Shown here: in pieces, positions 1-7,433 of the stretch
Numbering within the stretch: the stretch's first letter is position 1
Layout of the letters: each line of letters starts with the position of its first letter
From: Gammaproteobacteria bacterium
Lineage (GTDB): Bacteria; Pseudomonadota; Gammaproteobacteria; Pseudomonadales; Pseudohongiellaceae
Direction: 5' to 3'
Length of the DNA stretch: 8,668 nucleotides
NCBI GenBank assembly: GCA_002694855.1
Contig: NZNL01000066.1
Coordinates: 4,457 to 13,124, forward strand
Notes under the pieces: model-generated
Told to the model about the DNA's origin: nothing
Seen by the model: only the letters and a program-made list of their open reading frames with translations
The model's database searches: none
Program-made: the position numbers and the translations under genes

Positions 1-575
1 ATCTGAGCTTCCATCGTCACGTCTAGAGCTGTGGTTGCCTCGTCTGCTATGAGTAGGCCAGGATCCATCATCATGGCCATCGCGATTCCTGCACGCTGAC
101 GCATTCCACCACTAAACTGATGGGGATAGGTATTGATCCTTTCTTCTGGGTCAGGAATTCCCACCGCCCTCATAGCCTCAACAGCCCGTGTAACTTTCTT
201 GTCTCGTTTGTCTGGGCGGCGATACTGAATATCCGTCATCTGCCGTTTGTAAGAGAGCACAGGACTCTGTGATGTCATCGGGTCCTGAAAAACTATAGAC
301 ACTTGCTCGCCTCGGTAGTTTTCCAGTTGCTGTTGCGTAAATGACAACACGTCACTATCGCCATATCGAATCTGCCCACCGGTAATCTCACCATTTTCAG
401 CAAGCAGACGACAGATACTCCAAACCACGGTGCTCTTTCCGCAACCACTTTCGCCAACGATTCCAACGATAGTTCTTTCTGGAACGGTAAACGACACATC
501 TTGAAGTGCAAATATCGGCCCAAGCGGTGTCCTAAAGGCTACTTCCAAATTCTTAACATCAAGTACTGCAGTCAT
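1..575 (-). CDS. Peptide/nickel-type ABC transporter ATP-binding protein, DppD/OppD-like (3' end cut by window edge)
   Basis: This is one of the two cytoplasmic ATPases that normally power a Dpp/Opp-family importer. Only the first 191 residues are present; the C-terminus lies beyond position 1. Visible motifs are Walker A GESGCGKST (residues 41-49), Q-loop FQDPMTS (96-102), ABC signature SGGMRQR (155-161) and Walker B LLIADE (174-179), followed by TTALDVT. The residue after the Walker B glutamate is Ala instead of the Pro usual in this family (ADEATTALD versus ADEPTTALD). The ATG at 575-573 overlaps the stop of the upstream permease gene by one base (TGATG). An AAAGGG Shine-Dalgarno-like stretch lies about 6 bases before it, so translational coupling is likely. 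The DppF-like partner ATPase is expected further left but is not in the window. Family assignment is secure; the transported substrate cannot be read from this subunit. Confidence 0.93.
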   Translation of the reverse strand, partial: MTAVLDVKNLEVAFRTPLGPIFALQDVSFTVPERTIVGIVGESGCGKSTVVWSICRLLAENGEITGGQIRYGDSDVLSFTQQQLENYRGEQVSIVFQDPMTSQSPVLSYKRQMTDIQYRRPDKRDKKVTRAVEAMRAVGIPDPEERINTYPHQFSGGMRQRAGIAMAMMMDPGLLIADEATTALDVTMEAQ

Positions 576-1420
576 CAATAACCCTTTCTTAACCTTGGAT
601 CGAAAATATCTCGTAGCGCTTCACCTAGAAATGTAAACCCGAGCGTCGTCAAGACCAATGGAATCCCTCCGGCGACTACCGGCCAGGGCGTATCGCGAAT
701 GACCATATATCCTTCGTTGAGGATCGATCCCCAGCTCGGCGTCGGTGGCAAAACGCCAAGTCCTAGAAAACTAAGTCCTGCTTCGATCGTCACGACAACA
801 GGCACATCCATTGCTGCCAAAATCAGAAGAGGGCCGATCACATTTGGAAGTATGTGACCCGCCAGAACGCGAACTGGTCCAGCTCCAAGTGATTGTTCGG
901 CGGTAATAAAATCAGCGTTTCGCAAAGCCAGCGTACTCGTGCGAGCAAGTCGGCCGTAACCAGGTATAGACGTGATGATAACAATCACCATAACCATACC
1001 GAGGCTTGGCCCCGTAAGAGCAACAACAGCAAGAGCCATAACGATAGTTGGAAAGGAACGAACTGTGTCAAAAAACAACAACAATGCGTTGTCGAGCCAC
1101 CGCGGTCCGTAGCCTGCGATCATACCCAGCACTAGACCGATCAGAAGCGACACCGAAACACCGATTGCGGCGATCTTCAAAGCAACACGACCCCCATATA
1201 GCACTCGGGAAAACGTGTCTCGTCCAAGCTGATCGGTACCAACAAAATAGTCGATTGTGGGTCCGCTGTTTCTGGCTGGAATATTAAGTTGAAATGGGTC
1301 ATGCGGCGCCAGTTGTGGCGCAAACAACGCACTTGCAAAAAATATGAGGACGAGGACGAGCCCAAACATCCCCTTACCGTTTCTCATGAACAGCTGCAGT
1401 TTTTCACGCCACGGGTTCAT
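575..1420 (-). CDS. Peptide/nickel-type ABC transporter permease, DppC/OppC-like
   Basis: This inner-membrane permease pairs with the DppB-like subunit to form the channel. Counting from the chosen start (281 aa), it has an N-terminal membrane segment at about 18-34, the family signature GTDQLGRDTFSR (61-72), and several further membrane segments. The EAA cytoplasmic loop that contacts the ATPase is at about 174-193 (EQSLGAGPVRVL...HILPN). The conserved LSFLGLG...PPTPSWG stretch is at 216-231 and LRDIFDPRLR at 269-278. The reading frame is open upstream to an ATG at 1480, but that start would overlap the end of the dppB-like gene. The ATG at 1420 has GGGAAG 7 bases upstream and lies 22 bases after the previous stop. 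An ATG at 1435 is the alternative. The length matches the family, which usually has about 280-300 residues. The end overlaps the next gene by one base. Confidence 0.93.
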   Translation of the reverse strand: MNPWREKLQLFMRNGKGMFGLVLVLIFFASALFAPQLAPHDPFQLNIPARNSGPTIDYFVGTDQLGRDTFSRVLYGGRVALKIAAIGVSVSLLIGLVLGMIAGYGPRWLDNALLLFFDTVRSFPTIVMALAVVALTGPSLGMVMVIVIITSIPGYGRLARTSTLALRNADFITAEQSLGAGPVRVLAGHILPNVIGPLLILAAMDVPVVVTIEAGLSFLGLGVLPPTPSWGSILNEGYMVIRDTPWPVVAGGIPLVLTTLGFTFLGEALRDIFDPRLRKGY

Positions 1421-1442
1421 TCGCGTACTTCCCATAAATTTA

Positions 1443-2387
1443 TCAAAGTGACTCCCGCACGCGAGGATCAAGCCAAGCAACCATTAAATCTGCCACCAAG
1501 GTCGTGATGACATACATGGCAGCTGTCACCATGACAGCTCCTTGAACCACCGGAAAATTTCTAGACATGACCATGTCGAATATCAATTTTCCTATGCCAG
1601 GGCGCGCGAAAATGATCTCCGCGAACACAGTACCTGAAAGAAGATGTCCGAAGCCGATTCCAATCATAGTTATGGTTGGCAGAACCGCTACTTTGAGCGC
1701 GTATCGATAGATTACCGTATTGGATTTCAATCCAAACGCCCACGCTGCTCGGACGTAGTTTTCGTTCATTACTTCGAGCATAGATGCCCGAACGAGTCGG
1801 GCGATATACCCTACCCAACCTAGACCCACAGCAAATGATGGAAGAATCAAGTGGGTAGCTTGATCCAATGGATCACCAATCTCTCCGGCACCAATCACTG
1901 GGAGCCATCTTAGGGTGATCGCGAATAATAGTAGGGCCCATATCGAAACCAAAAAGGATGGAATCGCAATTGTTCCGACCGAGATGAGTCCTAGAATTCT
2001 ATCCAGCCAACTGTTCGGTCGGATCGCCGATAGGCACCCCAGCGGTATTCCGACAAGAATCGCCCACGTGATCGACGATAGTGCCAAGATGACTGTATAG
2101 GGAAGCTGTTCGAACACCATAACTGATACAGCACGGTTAGAAAAAACATCACGGCCAAGATCACCCGTTAAAGCCTGGCCCGCAAAAATTAGGAACTGTA
2201 CGATTAACGGATCATTTAGATGCATTTTCTCGGCATACTGCGCCTGTATTTCCGGTGTTGCTCGTGTTCCTAACGCAATCGAAACCGGGTCTCCCGGCAT
2301 TAGATGGAGCAAACAAAATACAGTCAGAAGCGCAGCAAAGACGATCACAAAACCTAACAACAGCCGCTTAATCAGATATGCCAACAT
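1443..2387 (-). CDS. Peptide/nickel-type ABC transporter permease, DppB/OppB-like
   Basis: This is the first inner-membrane permease subunit of the importer, 314 residues and about full length for the family. The start MLAYLIKRLL is the usual basic N-terminus leading into membrane segment 1 (about 11-30). The PGDP motif (31-34) that marks DppB/OppB permeases comes next. A long periplasmic region follows, then membrane segments from about 97 onward. The EAA loop lies at about 209-236 (NENYVRAAWAFGL...VLPT). The stretch FARPGIGKLI (260-269) and the ending WLDPRVRESL are also typical. There is no clear Shine-Dalgarno sequence before the ATG at 2387. The gene lies 91 bases after the binding-protein gene, with a strong hairpin between them, so its level is probably set by read-through or by processed mRNA. 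The downstream dppC-like gene follows within 22 bases. Confidence 0.93.
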   Translation of the reverse strand: MLAYLIKRLLLGFVIVFAALLTVFCLLHLMPGDPVSIALGTRATPEIQAQYAEKMHLNDPLIVQFLIFAGQALTGDLGRDVFSNRAVSVMVFEQLPYTVILALSSITWAILVGIPLGCLSAIRPNSWLDRILGLISVGTIAIPSFLVSIWALLLFAITLRWLPVIGAGEIGDPLDQATHLILPSFAVGLGWVGYIARLVRASMLEVMNENYVRAAWAFGLKSNTVIYRYALKVAVLPTITMIGIGFGHLLSGTVFAEIIFARPGIGKLIFDMVMSRNFPVVQGAVMVTAAMYVITTLVADLMVAWLDPRVRESL

Positions 2388-2423
2388 TACGGATCTGAAA
2401 GAACAATAGCGTTTGGGAAAGAA

Positions 2424-2452
2424 AAGGCCAGGGTCGATACGACCCTGGCCTT
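2424..2452 (-). terminator. Strong intra-operon hairpin with T-rich tail (terminator/attenuator)
   Basis: A perfect 13-bp inverted repeat has arms AAGGCCAGGGTCG and CGACCCTGGCCTT with a 3-base loop (2437-2439). On the minus strand the second arm runs straight into TTTTCTTTCCC, so it resembles a Rho-independent terminator for the binding-protein gene, which stops 27 bases earlier at 2479. Because the permease and ATPase genes follow in the same direction, it more likely acts as a partial terminator or as a 3' stabilising structure, giving more binding protein than membrane subunits. That ratio effect is known for other binding-protein-dependent importers; here it is inferred. Confidence 0.8.
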
Positions 2453-2478
2453 CAACTTGTTAAAGGCTACCGCGTGAA

Positions 2479-4029
2479 TTAGGCTGCGGTAAAACGTGCA
2501 AAATCTTCTTCCCCGGATGGTGCAAACATCGGCGCGAGGTTTGATCGATGTGCAAACACTTCAGGTTCATGTCCGATCCAAACATATGCACCTGTGTTCT
2601 CCATAATCTCCTGCATCCGGACATAGATTGCGTTCCGCTTGACGGGATCAGTTTCTAGTTGTCCTTTGACATAAAGGTCTTCGTATTCAGGATCTGACCA
2701 GCGTTCCCAATTCCATATTCCAACCTGATCCTTTACAAACCACTGTGCCATACTGTGAGGATCTGGACTACCGCCATAACGCATCAACCAAATCTGCAGG
2801 TCTTTCCATTCATCACCTTTGCTTTCCTGGCCCATATTCCAGAACGGCCCTGAATCCAGCGGAATAACTTTAACGCTGATTCCAACTGCCCCTAGATTTG
2901 CTTGAATGATCTGCGCCGCCAGAATCCGCTCTTGGACATTGAGCGTTTTGAGTACCAACGATAATCCAGATACACCTGCTTCAGCCAGTAAACCTTTGGC
3001 TTTCCCAGGATTGTAATCAACAGGCGACTCTTTACGCTGCCCTGGTAGCCCGGGACAAACCATGCCGTGCGATCGGATAGACGCACCTTCATAAGCACCT
3101 TGAATGATTGAATCGACATCTACAGCATGCTGAATGGCTTGGCGCACACGAATATCCTTAAGCTTAGGGTGATCTACATTCATACCCATCCACATGTACT
3201 GCAGCGCACCGACAACGTGTAGCTTTGTATTAGGTGGCGGTGACTTTATCCAACGCACATGTGTTTTCGCCAAAATTTTTGTACAGTCAACTTCGCCGGC
3301 TTCGTAAGCAAGCTCGGCGGCTTCAGGTGCATCAATACTGATGTAATTGATCTTGTCAAAATATGGTTTGGGCCCTGTCCACAATGGATTGTGTGTAAGC
3401 GTGACTTTCTGCTTAGGAATCCAATCCATCACGTATGGCCCACAAGTGGCTGGAACGTCGACCGTGTACTTGCCACCGACTTCCTCAGTTGCTTTTTTAC
3501 ATACCAATGTTCCAGTCCCACTCAAAAGTGCTAGCGCCCAGATTGGTGCAAATGCCTTGTTGAGAACCAAAGTTCCGCTGTACTTATCCTTAACTTCTAC
3601 ATGATCTAAAGCAGACCAGTCGCCTTTCCATTCAGACTCAAGCATTCGCTCGAACGAATATTTAACATCGTCTGACGTCAGTTCGCCGTAACCATTCGAC
3701 CATTGCAAACCGGGTTTAAGGGTATAGTCAATATGGGTCCCGTCGGGTTGAGATAGATGAGATACAAAATCAGAAGGTGCCCACCCCAATGCGCCGCCCT
3801 CGAAAGTAAAATTTGCGAGTCTGGGCATCAAAGCCCACTGGATTGTGATTTCTGATCCTCCCACCATGTAACCCGGATCAAGGGATGCCAACTTAAGGTG
3901 GGACCGGGCATTTAGCACACGATGCCCTTCCGCATTTGTTTGTATTGAGTAGCCACCCAGTGCGGCACTCATGCCAAGGGCAGAAGCTACCTGTAGAAAC
4001 TCTCTCCGTTTGTCATCAAAGTTCTTCAT
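2479..4029 (-). CDS. Extracellular solute-binding protein of family 5 (DppA/OppA-like), Tat-exported
   Basis: This is the periplasmic substrate-capture subunit of the importer, 516 residues. The N-terminus carries a twin-arginine motif RREFL (residues 8-12, preceded by DK) followed by a moderately hydrophobic stretch (about 14-27), so export in folded form by the Tat pathway is predicted. No lipobox cysteine is seen. Family-5 hallmarks are DYTLKPGLQWSNG (101-113), LTSDDVKYSFERML (117-130), IRVRQAIQHAVD (293-304) and the C-terminal RMQEIMENTGAYVWIG region (471-486). Cysteines at 177 and 196 could form a periplasmic disulfide. The ATG at 4029 follows a strong Shine-Dalgarno sequence, AAGGAG, with 5-base spacing. 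The gene heads the importer operon and ends just before the hairpin at 2424-2452. Family-5 proteins bind oligopeptides, but also nickel, sugars, opines and other solutes, so the ligand remains open. Confidence 0.92.
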   Translation of the reverse strand: MKNFDDKRREFLQVASALGMSAALGGYSIQTNAEGHRVLNARSHLKLASLDPGYMVGGSEITIQWALMPRLANFTFEGGALGWAPSDFVSHLSQPDGTHIDYTLKPGLQWSNGYGELTSDDVKYSFERMLESEWKGDWSALDHVEVKDKYSGTLVLNKAFAPIWALALLSGTGTLVCKKATEEVGGKYTVDVPATCGPYVMDWIPKQKVTLTHNPLWTGPKPYFDKINYISIDAPEAAELAYEAGEVDCTKILAKTHVRWIKSPPPNTKLHVVGALQYMWMGMNVDHPKLKDIRVRQAIQHAVDVDSIIQGAYEGASIRSHGMVCPGLPGQRKESPVDYNPGKAKGLLAEAGVSGLSLVLKTLNVQERILAAQIIQANLGAVGISVKVIPLDSGPFWNMGQESKGDEWKDLQIWLMRYGGSPDPHSMAQWFVKDQVGIWNWERWSDPEYEDLYVKGQLETDPVKRNAIYVRMQEIMENTGAYVWIGHEPEVFAHRSNLAPMFAPSGEEDFARFTAA

Positions 4030-4063
4030 ATATTCTCCTTAGGTATAACGGTAAATCTGTTGC

Positions 4064-4107
4064 AATATATTAGCCAGGCTACGTTTGTTTGCATTGCCTA
4101 ATATATT
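4064..4107. repeat. 10-bp inverted repeat upstream of the binding-protein gene (candidate operator or leader hairpin)
   Basis: The arms AATATATTAG (4064-4073) and CTAATATATT (4098-4107) are perfect reverse complements separated by 24 bases. The next inner position is mismatched, then one more C-G pair could form. The core AATATATT of each arm is itself a palindrome. The repeat lies 35-78 bases before the ATG of the binding-protein gene. It could be a pair of operator half-sites for a regulator, or a stem in the mRNA leader. AT-rich palindromes can arise by chance, so the function is uncertain. Confidence 0.45.
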
Positions 4108-4111
4108 ACTC

Positions 4112-4140
4112 ATACTAATTCTGACTATCTATCTTGTCCA
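4112..4140 (-). promoter_or_regulatory. Candidate sigma70 promoter for the importer operon
   Basis: On the minus strand, TGGACA (4140-4135, 5 of 6 matches to the -35 consensus) is followed after 17 bases by TAGTAT (4117-4112, 4 of 6 matches to the -10 consensus). Transcription would begin near 4105, giving a leader of about 75 bases that contains most of the 4064-4107 inverted repeat. The spacing is ideal but the -10 match is modest. It is proposed from consensus matching only. Confidence 0.3.
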
Positions 4141-4349
4141 GTAGATGAATTCTTAGGTTTCTCGAGATTAAATATGAGAAGCACCGGGCAAACTAAGACG
4201 GGGGCACATACCGGCCTAACCTGCGACCGCCAGAATTTTATCGTCGACTCAGATCTTAAAGCTTACGAGGAAGATAGCTGCATCTTTTTCTAGAAAGTGG
4301 TCACATAGTATCTCAAGAAAACTGGTTTAGGGCGGGTGGGCTACCGGTG

Positions 4350-6383
4350 CTAAATACCCTTGCGGGGTATGGGAACCGACCATCGTTTTGATAAGACCCT
4401 TTTTTCGGATTCATAAACATCAAGGTCTGCTGTCAAAAAGAACTTGTACTTGGTCGACTTAAGCTTAGTTCGAGCAACAACCTCAATATCATAAGCACCC
4501 CGTTTCAACCTGTTACCTAACACCATCTCGGTTTCAGCACTCAAAGGATCACCCTCGACGATACTCATTCTTTCTTGGGTGTCACGTCGGGACATTTCCA
4601 TCCCATGCTCTTCGATCACAATATTTTCACCGCCGCGCTCAGACAACACGTCGACACGACCCGTCATCATATCTCGAAGAACCTTATTGTTTGACGATCC
4701 ATTTGACAGGGTAGTGGACAACATAGGTAACCCTTCTTCGGCAGGAAGAAACGACTTAACTTTGGGGCCACCTCGTTTAGGCCTCACTGGAAGTTTAATA
4801 ACACTGTGATGGGTATGGACAGTCAATTGAACGGGCTCAGGAGATGGCCAAATCATAGGCCAATATGTGGTTGAGAGGGCCACCCGCAGGCGATGACCGC
4901 GAGCAAATGAATAAGCAGTGTCACTTAAGTCAACGGTTACGCGATAACGCCGACCTGGCACCATTTTCTGGACTTTGTGATGACCTTTGTGATGAGTAAG
5001 ATTTAAGATACCGTACGCCACGCGAGTTGACGAACCATCCGGTTTGACGTCATTAAGCCGAACACAAATAAATGCCGTTGGTTGATCAACTGAAAGATCC
5101 AGTGTTACTTCCGTTGCACCAAGAATTTCCAGCGTAGTACGAAGTGGGCTCCCGTCAAAACAAATAGCGGCACCGTCATCAAACCGCTGATCGCCTGGAA
5201 ACTCTGGACCCTCTCCTCCGGTACCGTAAGGACACCATTCCCCACCGGCTAGGCCCAAGGTCTGCGGCGTAGTAGCCATCCTCGGCATATCGGGGGTTTG
5301 ATTTGAAGAAAGTCCATTTCCCCCTAGGTAAAGGCGCTTGTGGGTGATACGTGGACTCGGCCATTGTTTTTCTCCAACCCAACGACCAGGACACTCTGCA
5401 TACCAGCTGGTGGCGGGTACATTTTCCTGCATATAGGCCCGCAGGATAGGTTCCTTCATGATGCCGGTATCCACATCCTTTAGCCAGTAGTCCCACCAGC
5501 GAAGCATTTCCTGCAGGAATCCGATTGCGGGACCAGGCGCTCGAGGTGACTGCCCCCACTGATGCGCATGCGGCCCGATGATCCCCATCCGCGGTACTTT
5601 GAGGTTCTTTAATAATCTTGGAATCGCATCCGTGTAGCCATCCAACCACCCCCCTACTGCCATCACTGCGCATTGAATGTCATCGTAGTTTTCACAAATT
5701 GAACCGTGGCGCCAATATGCATCCCTTGTCGGGTGTTTCATCCATTTCTCGATTGGACACGGCACGTCTTTCAACCGTTCTTTCCAATTTTTTCGCCAAC
5801 CCGAACCCATAATTTCAGGATCTCCGGGGAGTGGAAGAAGGGAAAAGAAAGTTGTTCCCCAGTCTAAATTATCGTTCAGTAAACAACCCCCACTGTAGTG
5901 CATATCATTAGCGTAACGATCGTCAGTCGAACACGATGTTACTATGGCAGCGAGGGCCGGGGGCCTAAGCGCAGCTACCTGAAGTGAATTAAACCCACCC
6001 CAGGAAATACCAAACATTCCTACTGTGCCTGTACACCAAGACTGAGCCGCTAACCAAGCTATAACCTCCTTGGCATCATTAAGTTCCTGCCGAGTATATT
6101 CATCGCGCATTACACCGAAGCTATCGCCAGCACCGGCTAAGTCAACTCGCACACTGGCATAGCCGTGACCAGAAAAATAGCTATGTTTAGGCTCGTCACC
6201 CGCCCGCGTCATGTCACGCTTACGATAAGGTATGTATTCCAATAAGGCTGGTACCCGGCACTCTGGCCCGGCACTGTCGGGTATCCAAATTCGGGCAGCT
6301 AGCCGGTCACCTCGTTTCATCGGGATCCAGACGTCCTTTTCTAGAACCGTGATTGAATGAGGAAATTCTCTGACAGTTTTCAT
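4350..6383 (-). CDS. CocE/NonD-family alpha/beta hydrolase (S15 X-Pro dipeptidyl-peptidase/cocaine esterase type)
   Basis: This is a 677-residue serine hydrolase predicted to cleave an ester or amide bond. No signal peptide is seen, so it should act in the cytosol. By comparison with cocaine esterase, the nucleophile is Ser127 in GISWGG, the acid is Asp248 in GGWLDGY, the base is His274 in GPHAHQ, and Tyr53 in the IPYRKRD stretch is the oxyanion-hole tyrosine. The N-terminal WIPMKRGDRLAARIWIP (about 19-35) is the usual entry strand. A C-terminal jelly-roll domain covers about 399-535, including GHRLRVALSTTYWP. Residues about 540-677 form an extra region absent from the roughly 574-residue cocaine esterase. 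No clear Shine-Dalgarno sequence precedes the ATG at 6383; a slightly earlier ATG runs quickly into a stop. It points toward the importer operon on the same strand, which suggests it processes the imported compound. The exact substrate is unknown. Confidence 0.9.
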   Translation of the reverse strand: MKTVREFPHSITVLEKDVWIPMKRGDRLAARIWIPDSAGPECRVPALLEYIPYRKRDMTRAGDEPKHSYFSGHGYASVRVDLAGAGDSFGVMRDEYTRQELNDAKEVIAWLAAQSWCTGTVGMFGISWGGFNSLQVAALRPPALAAIVTSCSTDDRYANDMHYSGGCLLNDNLDWGTTFFSLLPLPGDPEIMGSGWRKNWKERLKDVPCPIEKWMKHPTRDAYWRHGSICENYDDIQCAVMAVGGWLDGYTDAIPRLLKNLKVPRMGIIGPHAHQWGQSPRAPGPAIGFLQEMLRWWDYWLKDVDTGIMKEPILRAYMQENVPATSWYAECPGRWVGEKQWPSPRITHKRLYLGGNGLSSNQTPDMPRMATTPQTLGLAGGEWCPYGTGGEGPEFPGDQRFDDGAAICFDGSPLRTTLEILGATEVTLDLSVDQPTAFICVRLNDVKPDGSSTRVAYGILNLTHHKGHHKVQKMVPGRRYRVTVDLSDTAYSFARGHRLRVALSTTYWPMIWPSPEPVQLTVHTHHSVIKLPVRPKRGGPKVKSFLPAEEGLPMLSTTLSNGSSNNKVLRDMMTGRVDVLSERGGENIVIEEHGMEMSRRDTQERMSIVEGDPLSAETEMVLGNRLKRGAYDIEVVARTKLKSTKYKFFLTADLDVYESEKRVLSKRWSVPIPRKGI

Positions 6384-6637
6384 AGCTAATACTTAGGTGC
6401 TGTACATCCCTTGGGCATGCCGATCATACTCGAGCCCCGATAAAAGAACGAGAAATTGATGGGGAAAACAATCCATCGATTTGATTGGTGTGAAAATCCT
6501 GAGCTGATATTCGTAATTTGACCCTTATGCTAGTAACAAAATTACGTTCCAAATGGCGAACCAAGCACAGGCATAATAAGTTGCTCAAACATATGCTCCC
6601 TAGTCATCAGTTTAGATAAGACCCTTTTCAATAAGTC
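6384..6637. promoter_or_regulatory. Divergent intergenic region between hydrolase and oxygenase genes
   Basis: This 254-base AT-rich stretch separates two divergently transcribed genes and must hold both promoters. Partial matches exist: TTGATT (6481-6486) with TGATAT (6505-6510) on the plus strand, CATAAT (6572-6577) on the plus strand, and TATGAT on the minus strand near 6425-6430. None has both a good -35 and a good -10 at proper spacing, so I do not assign specific promoters. No gene or structured RNA was recognised. Confidence 0.45.
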
Positions 6638-7417
6638 ATGAACTCCGTTGTTAACTCAGCTCGCTATCCTATTCATGACCTCGAGAGTCAGGTAGTGCTG
6701 GATTTAGTGGCATCTGCCCGATCAAATTTGACAACGTTTGGTGCCTGTCACTTTTCTCAGTTTCTCAGCACTGCTGGTTTATCCGATTGTCTAAAAGAGG
6801 CGATGTCACTCGAATCCCAAGCCCATCCCAGCAACAATGAGTACACGCCGTACTACCAAGAGCCAGATGACGGCTATCCGGCGGGCCACCCACGGAATTC
6901 AACGGTGCAATTTGCCGTACGTTATATCTCACGAAAGTTAATCCCACAAGATTCTCCGTTAAGAATGCTGTTTGAGGGTGATGACCTACTGGCATTTCTA
7001 CGGAATCTGTTGCCGAATGAGCCGCTTTATCGCTATAGCGATGATCGTGGTTCACTCAACTACACGGTGATGGGCACAAATGACCAGTTAGGTTGGCATT
7101 TCGATGCGTGTGAGCTCGTTGCATCGGTCTTGCTACGCCCTGCCGATTTTGGTGGAGACTTCGAATACATGCCCGCTGTCCGTAGCACTGACGACGAAAA
7201 CTTTGGAGCAGTTGAATCCATTTTGAGTGGCCAGGACCAACGACGGAAAACCGTTACATTCCAATCGGGTGATTTGTTGCTTTTCAGAGGTCGCCACAGT
7301 CTGCATCGAGTAACGCCGATTGAAGGGACAACAACTCGGCTGATGGCCCTGCTGAGTTTCGACAACGTCGAACAGGCGCCCGAGCGCGACGTGCCTGACG
7401 ACCTCTTACCGCCCTAA
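6638..7417 (+). CDS. 2-oxoglutarate/Fe(II)-dependent oxygenase, BesD/HalD-like group with intact HxD iron site
   Basis: This predicted cytosolic oxygenase of 259 residues couples oxidative decarboxylation of 2-oxoglutarate to oxidation, probably hydroxylation, of a small substrate. The iron facial triad is read as His154 and Asp156 in GWHFDAC plus His223 in SLHRVTP, with Arg234 (TTTRLMALLS) as the 2-oxoglutarate carboxylate anchor 11 residues later. The surrounding pattern, NYTVMGTNDQLGWHFD (141-156), FGGDFEYMP (171-179) and LLLFRGRHSLHRVTP (213-227), recalls the BesD/HalD-like family of free amino-acid halogenases and hydroxylases. Halogenases of that group lack the Asp of the HxD motif; it is present here, so hydroxylation is predicted. 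The ATG at 6638 has only a weak ribosome site (AATAAG). It is divergent from the hydrolase and convergent with the binding-protein-like gene, with 16 bases between the stops. Family and iron site are well supported; the substrate is unknown. Confidence 0.87.
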   Translation: MNSVVNSARYPIHDLESQVVLDLVASARSNLTTFGACHFSQFLSTAGLSDCLKEAMSLESQAHPSNNEYTPYYQEPDDGYPAGHPRNSTVQFAVRYISRKLIPQDSPLRMLFEGDDLLAFLRNLLPNEPLYRYSDDRGSLNYTVMGTNDQLGWHFDACELVASVLLRPADFGGDFEYMPAVRSTDDENFGAVESILSGQDQRRKTVTFQSGDLLLFRGRHSLHRVTPIEGTTTRLMALLSFDNVEQAPERDVPDDLLPP

Positions 7418-7433
7418 GACATCGAACTACTTT

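Larger units (their letters stand above)
4030..4349. other. 320-base gap between the hydrolase gene and the importer operon
   Basis: No convincing open reading frame, RNA gene or Rho-independent terminator was found here. The half nearest the binding-protein gene is AT-rich and holds the inverted repeat and promoter candidate listed separately. The half next to the hydrolase end (about 4141-4349) shows only short, weak palindromes. Both flanking genes are on the minus strand, so the gap most likely serves as the hydrolase 3' region plus the promoter and leader of the importer operon. Confidence 0.6.

Noticed and set aside
293..523. 76-residue minus-strand open frame in the ATPase region
   Set aside because: The other minus-strand frame encodes Walker A, Q-loop, signature and Walker B motifs in order, so this is a shadow.
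1346..1362. Short GAGGAC tandem repeat
   Set aside because: It falls in the codons of a Leu/Val-rich membrane segment of the DppC-like permease and is explained by coding.
4354..4370. 6-bp hairpin (ATACCC/GGGTAT) at the end of the hydrolase gene
   Set aside because: The stem is short, overlaps the last codons and is followed by only three T residues, too weak to call a terminator.
5179..5673. 164-residue open frame on the minus strand inside the hydrolase gene
   Set aside because: It is a shifted frame of the well-supported hydrolase on the same strand, with no recognisable domain and a composition typical of out-of-frame translation.
4390..6628. 14-base direct repeat GATAAGACCCTTTT at 4390-4403 and 6615-6628, near both ends of the hydrolase gene
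   Set aside because: One copy is coding sequence and one is just before the oxygenase start. A single 14-mer match is not surprising in a window of this size, and no element boundaries or transposase are present.
6765..7365. Two minus-strand open frames (96 and 101 residues) opposite the oxygenase
   Set aside because: They are antisense shadows of the oxygenase, whose iron-site motifs establish the plus-strand frame as real.
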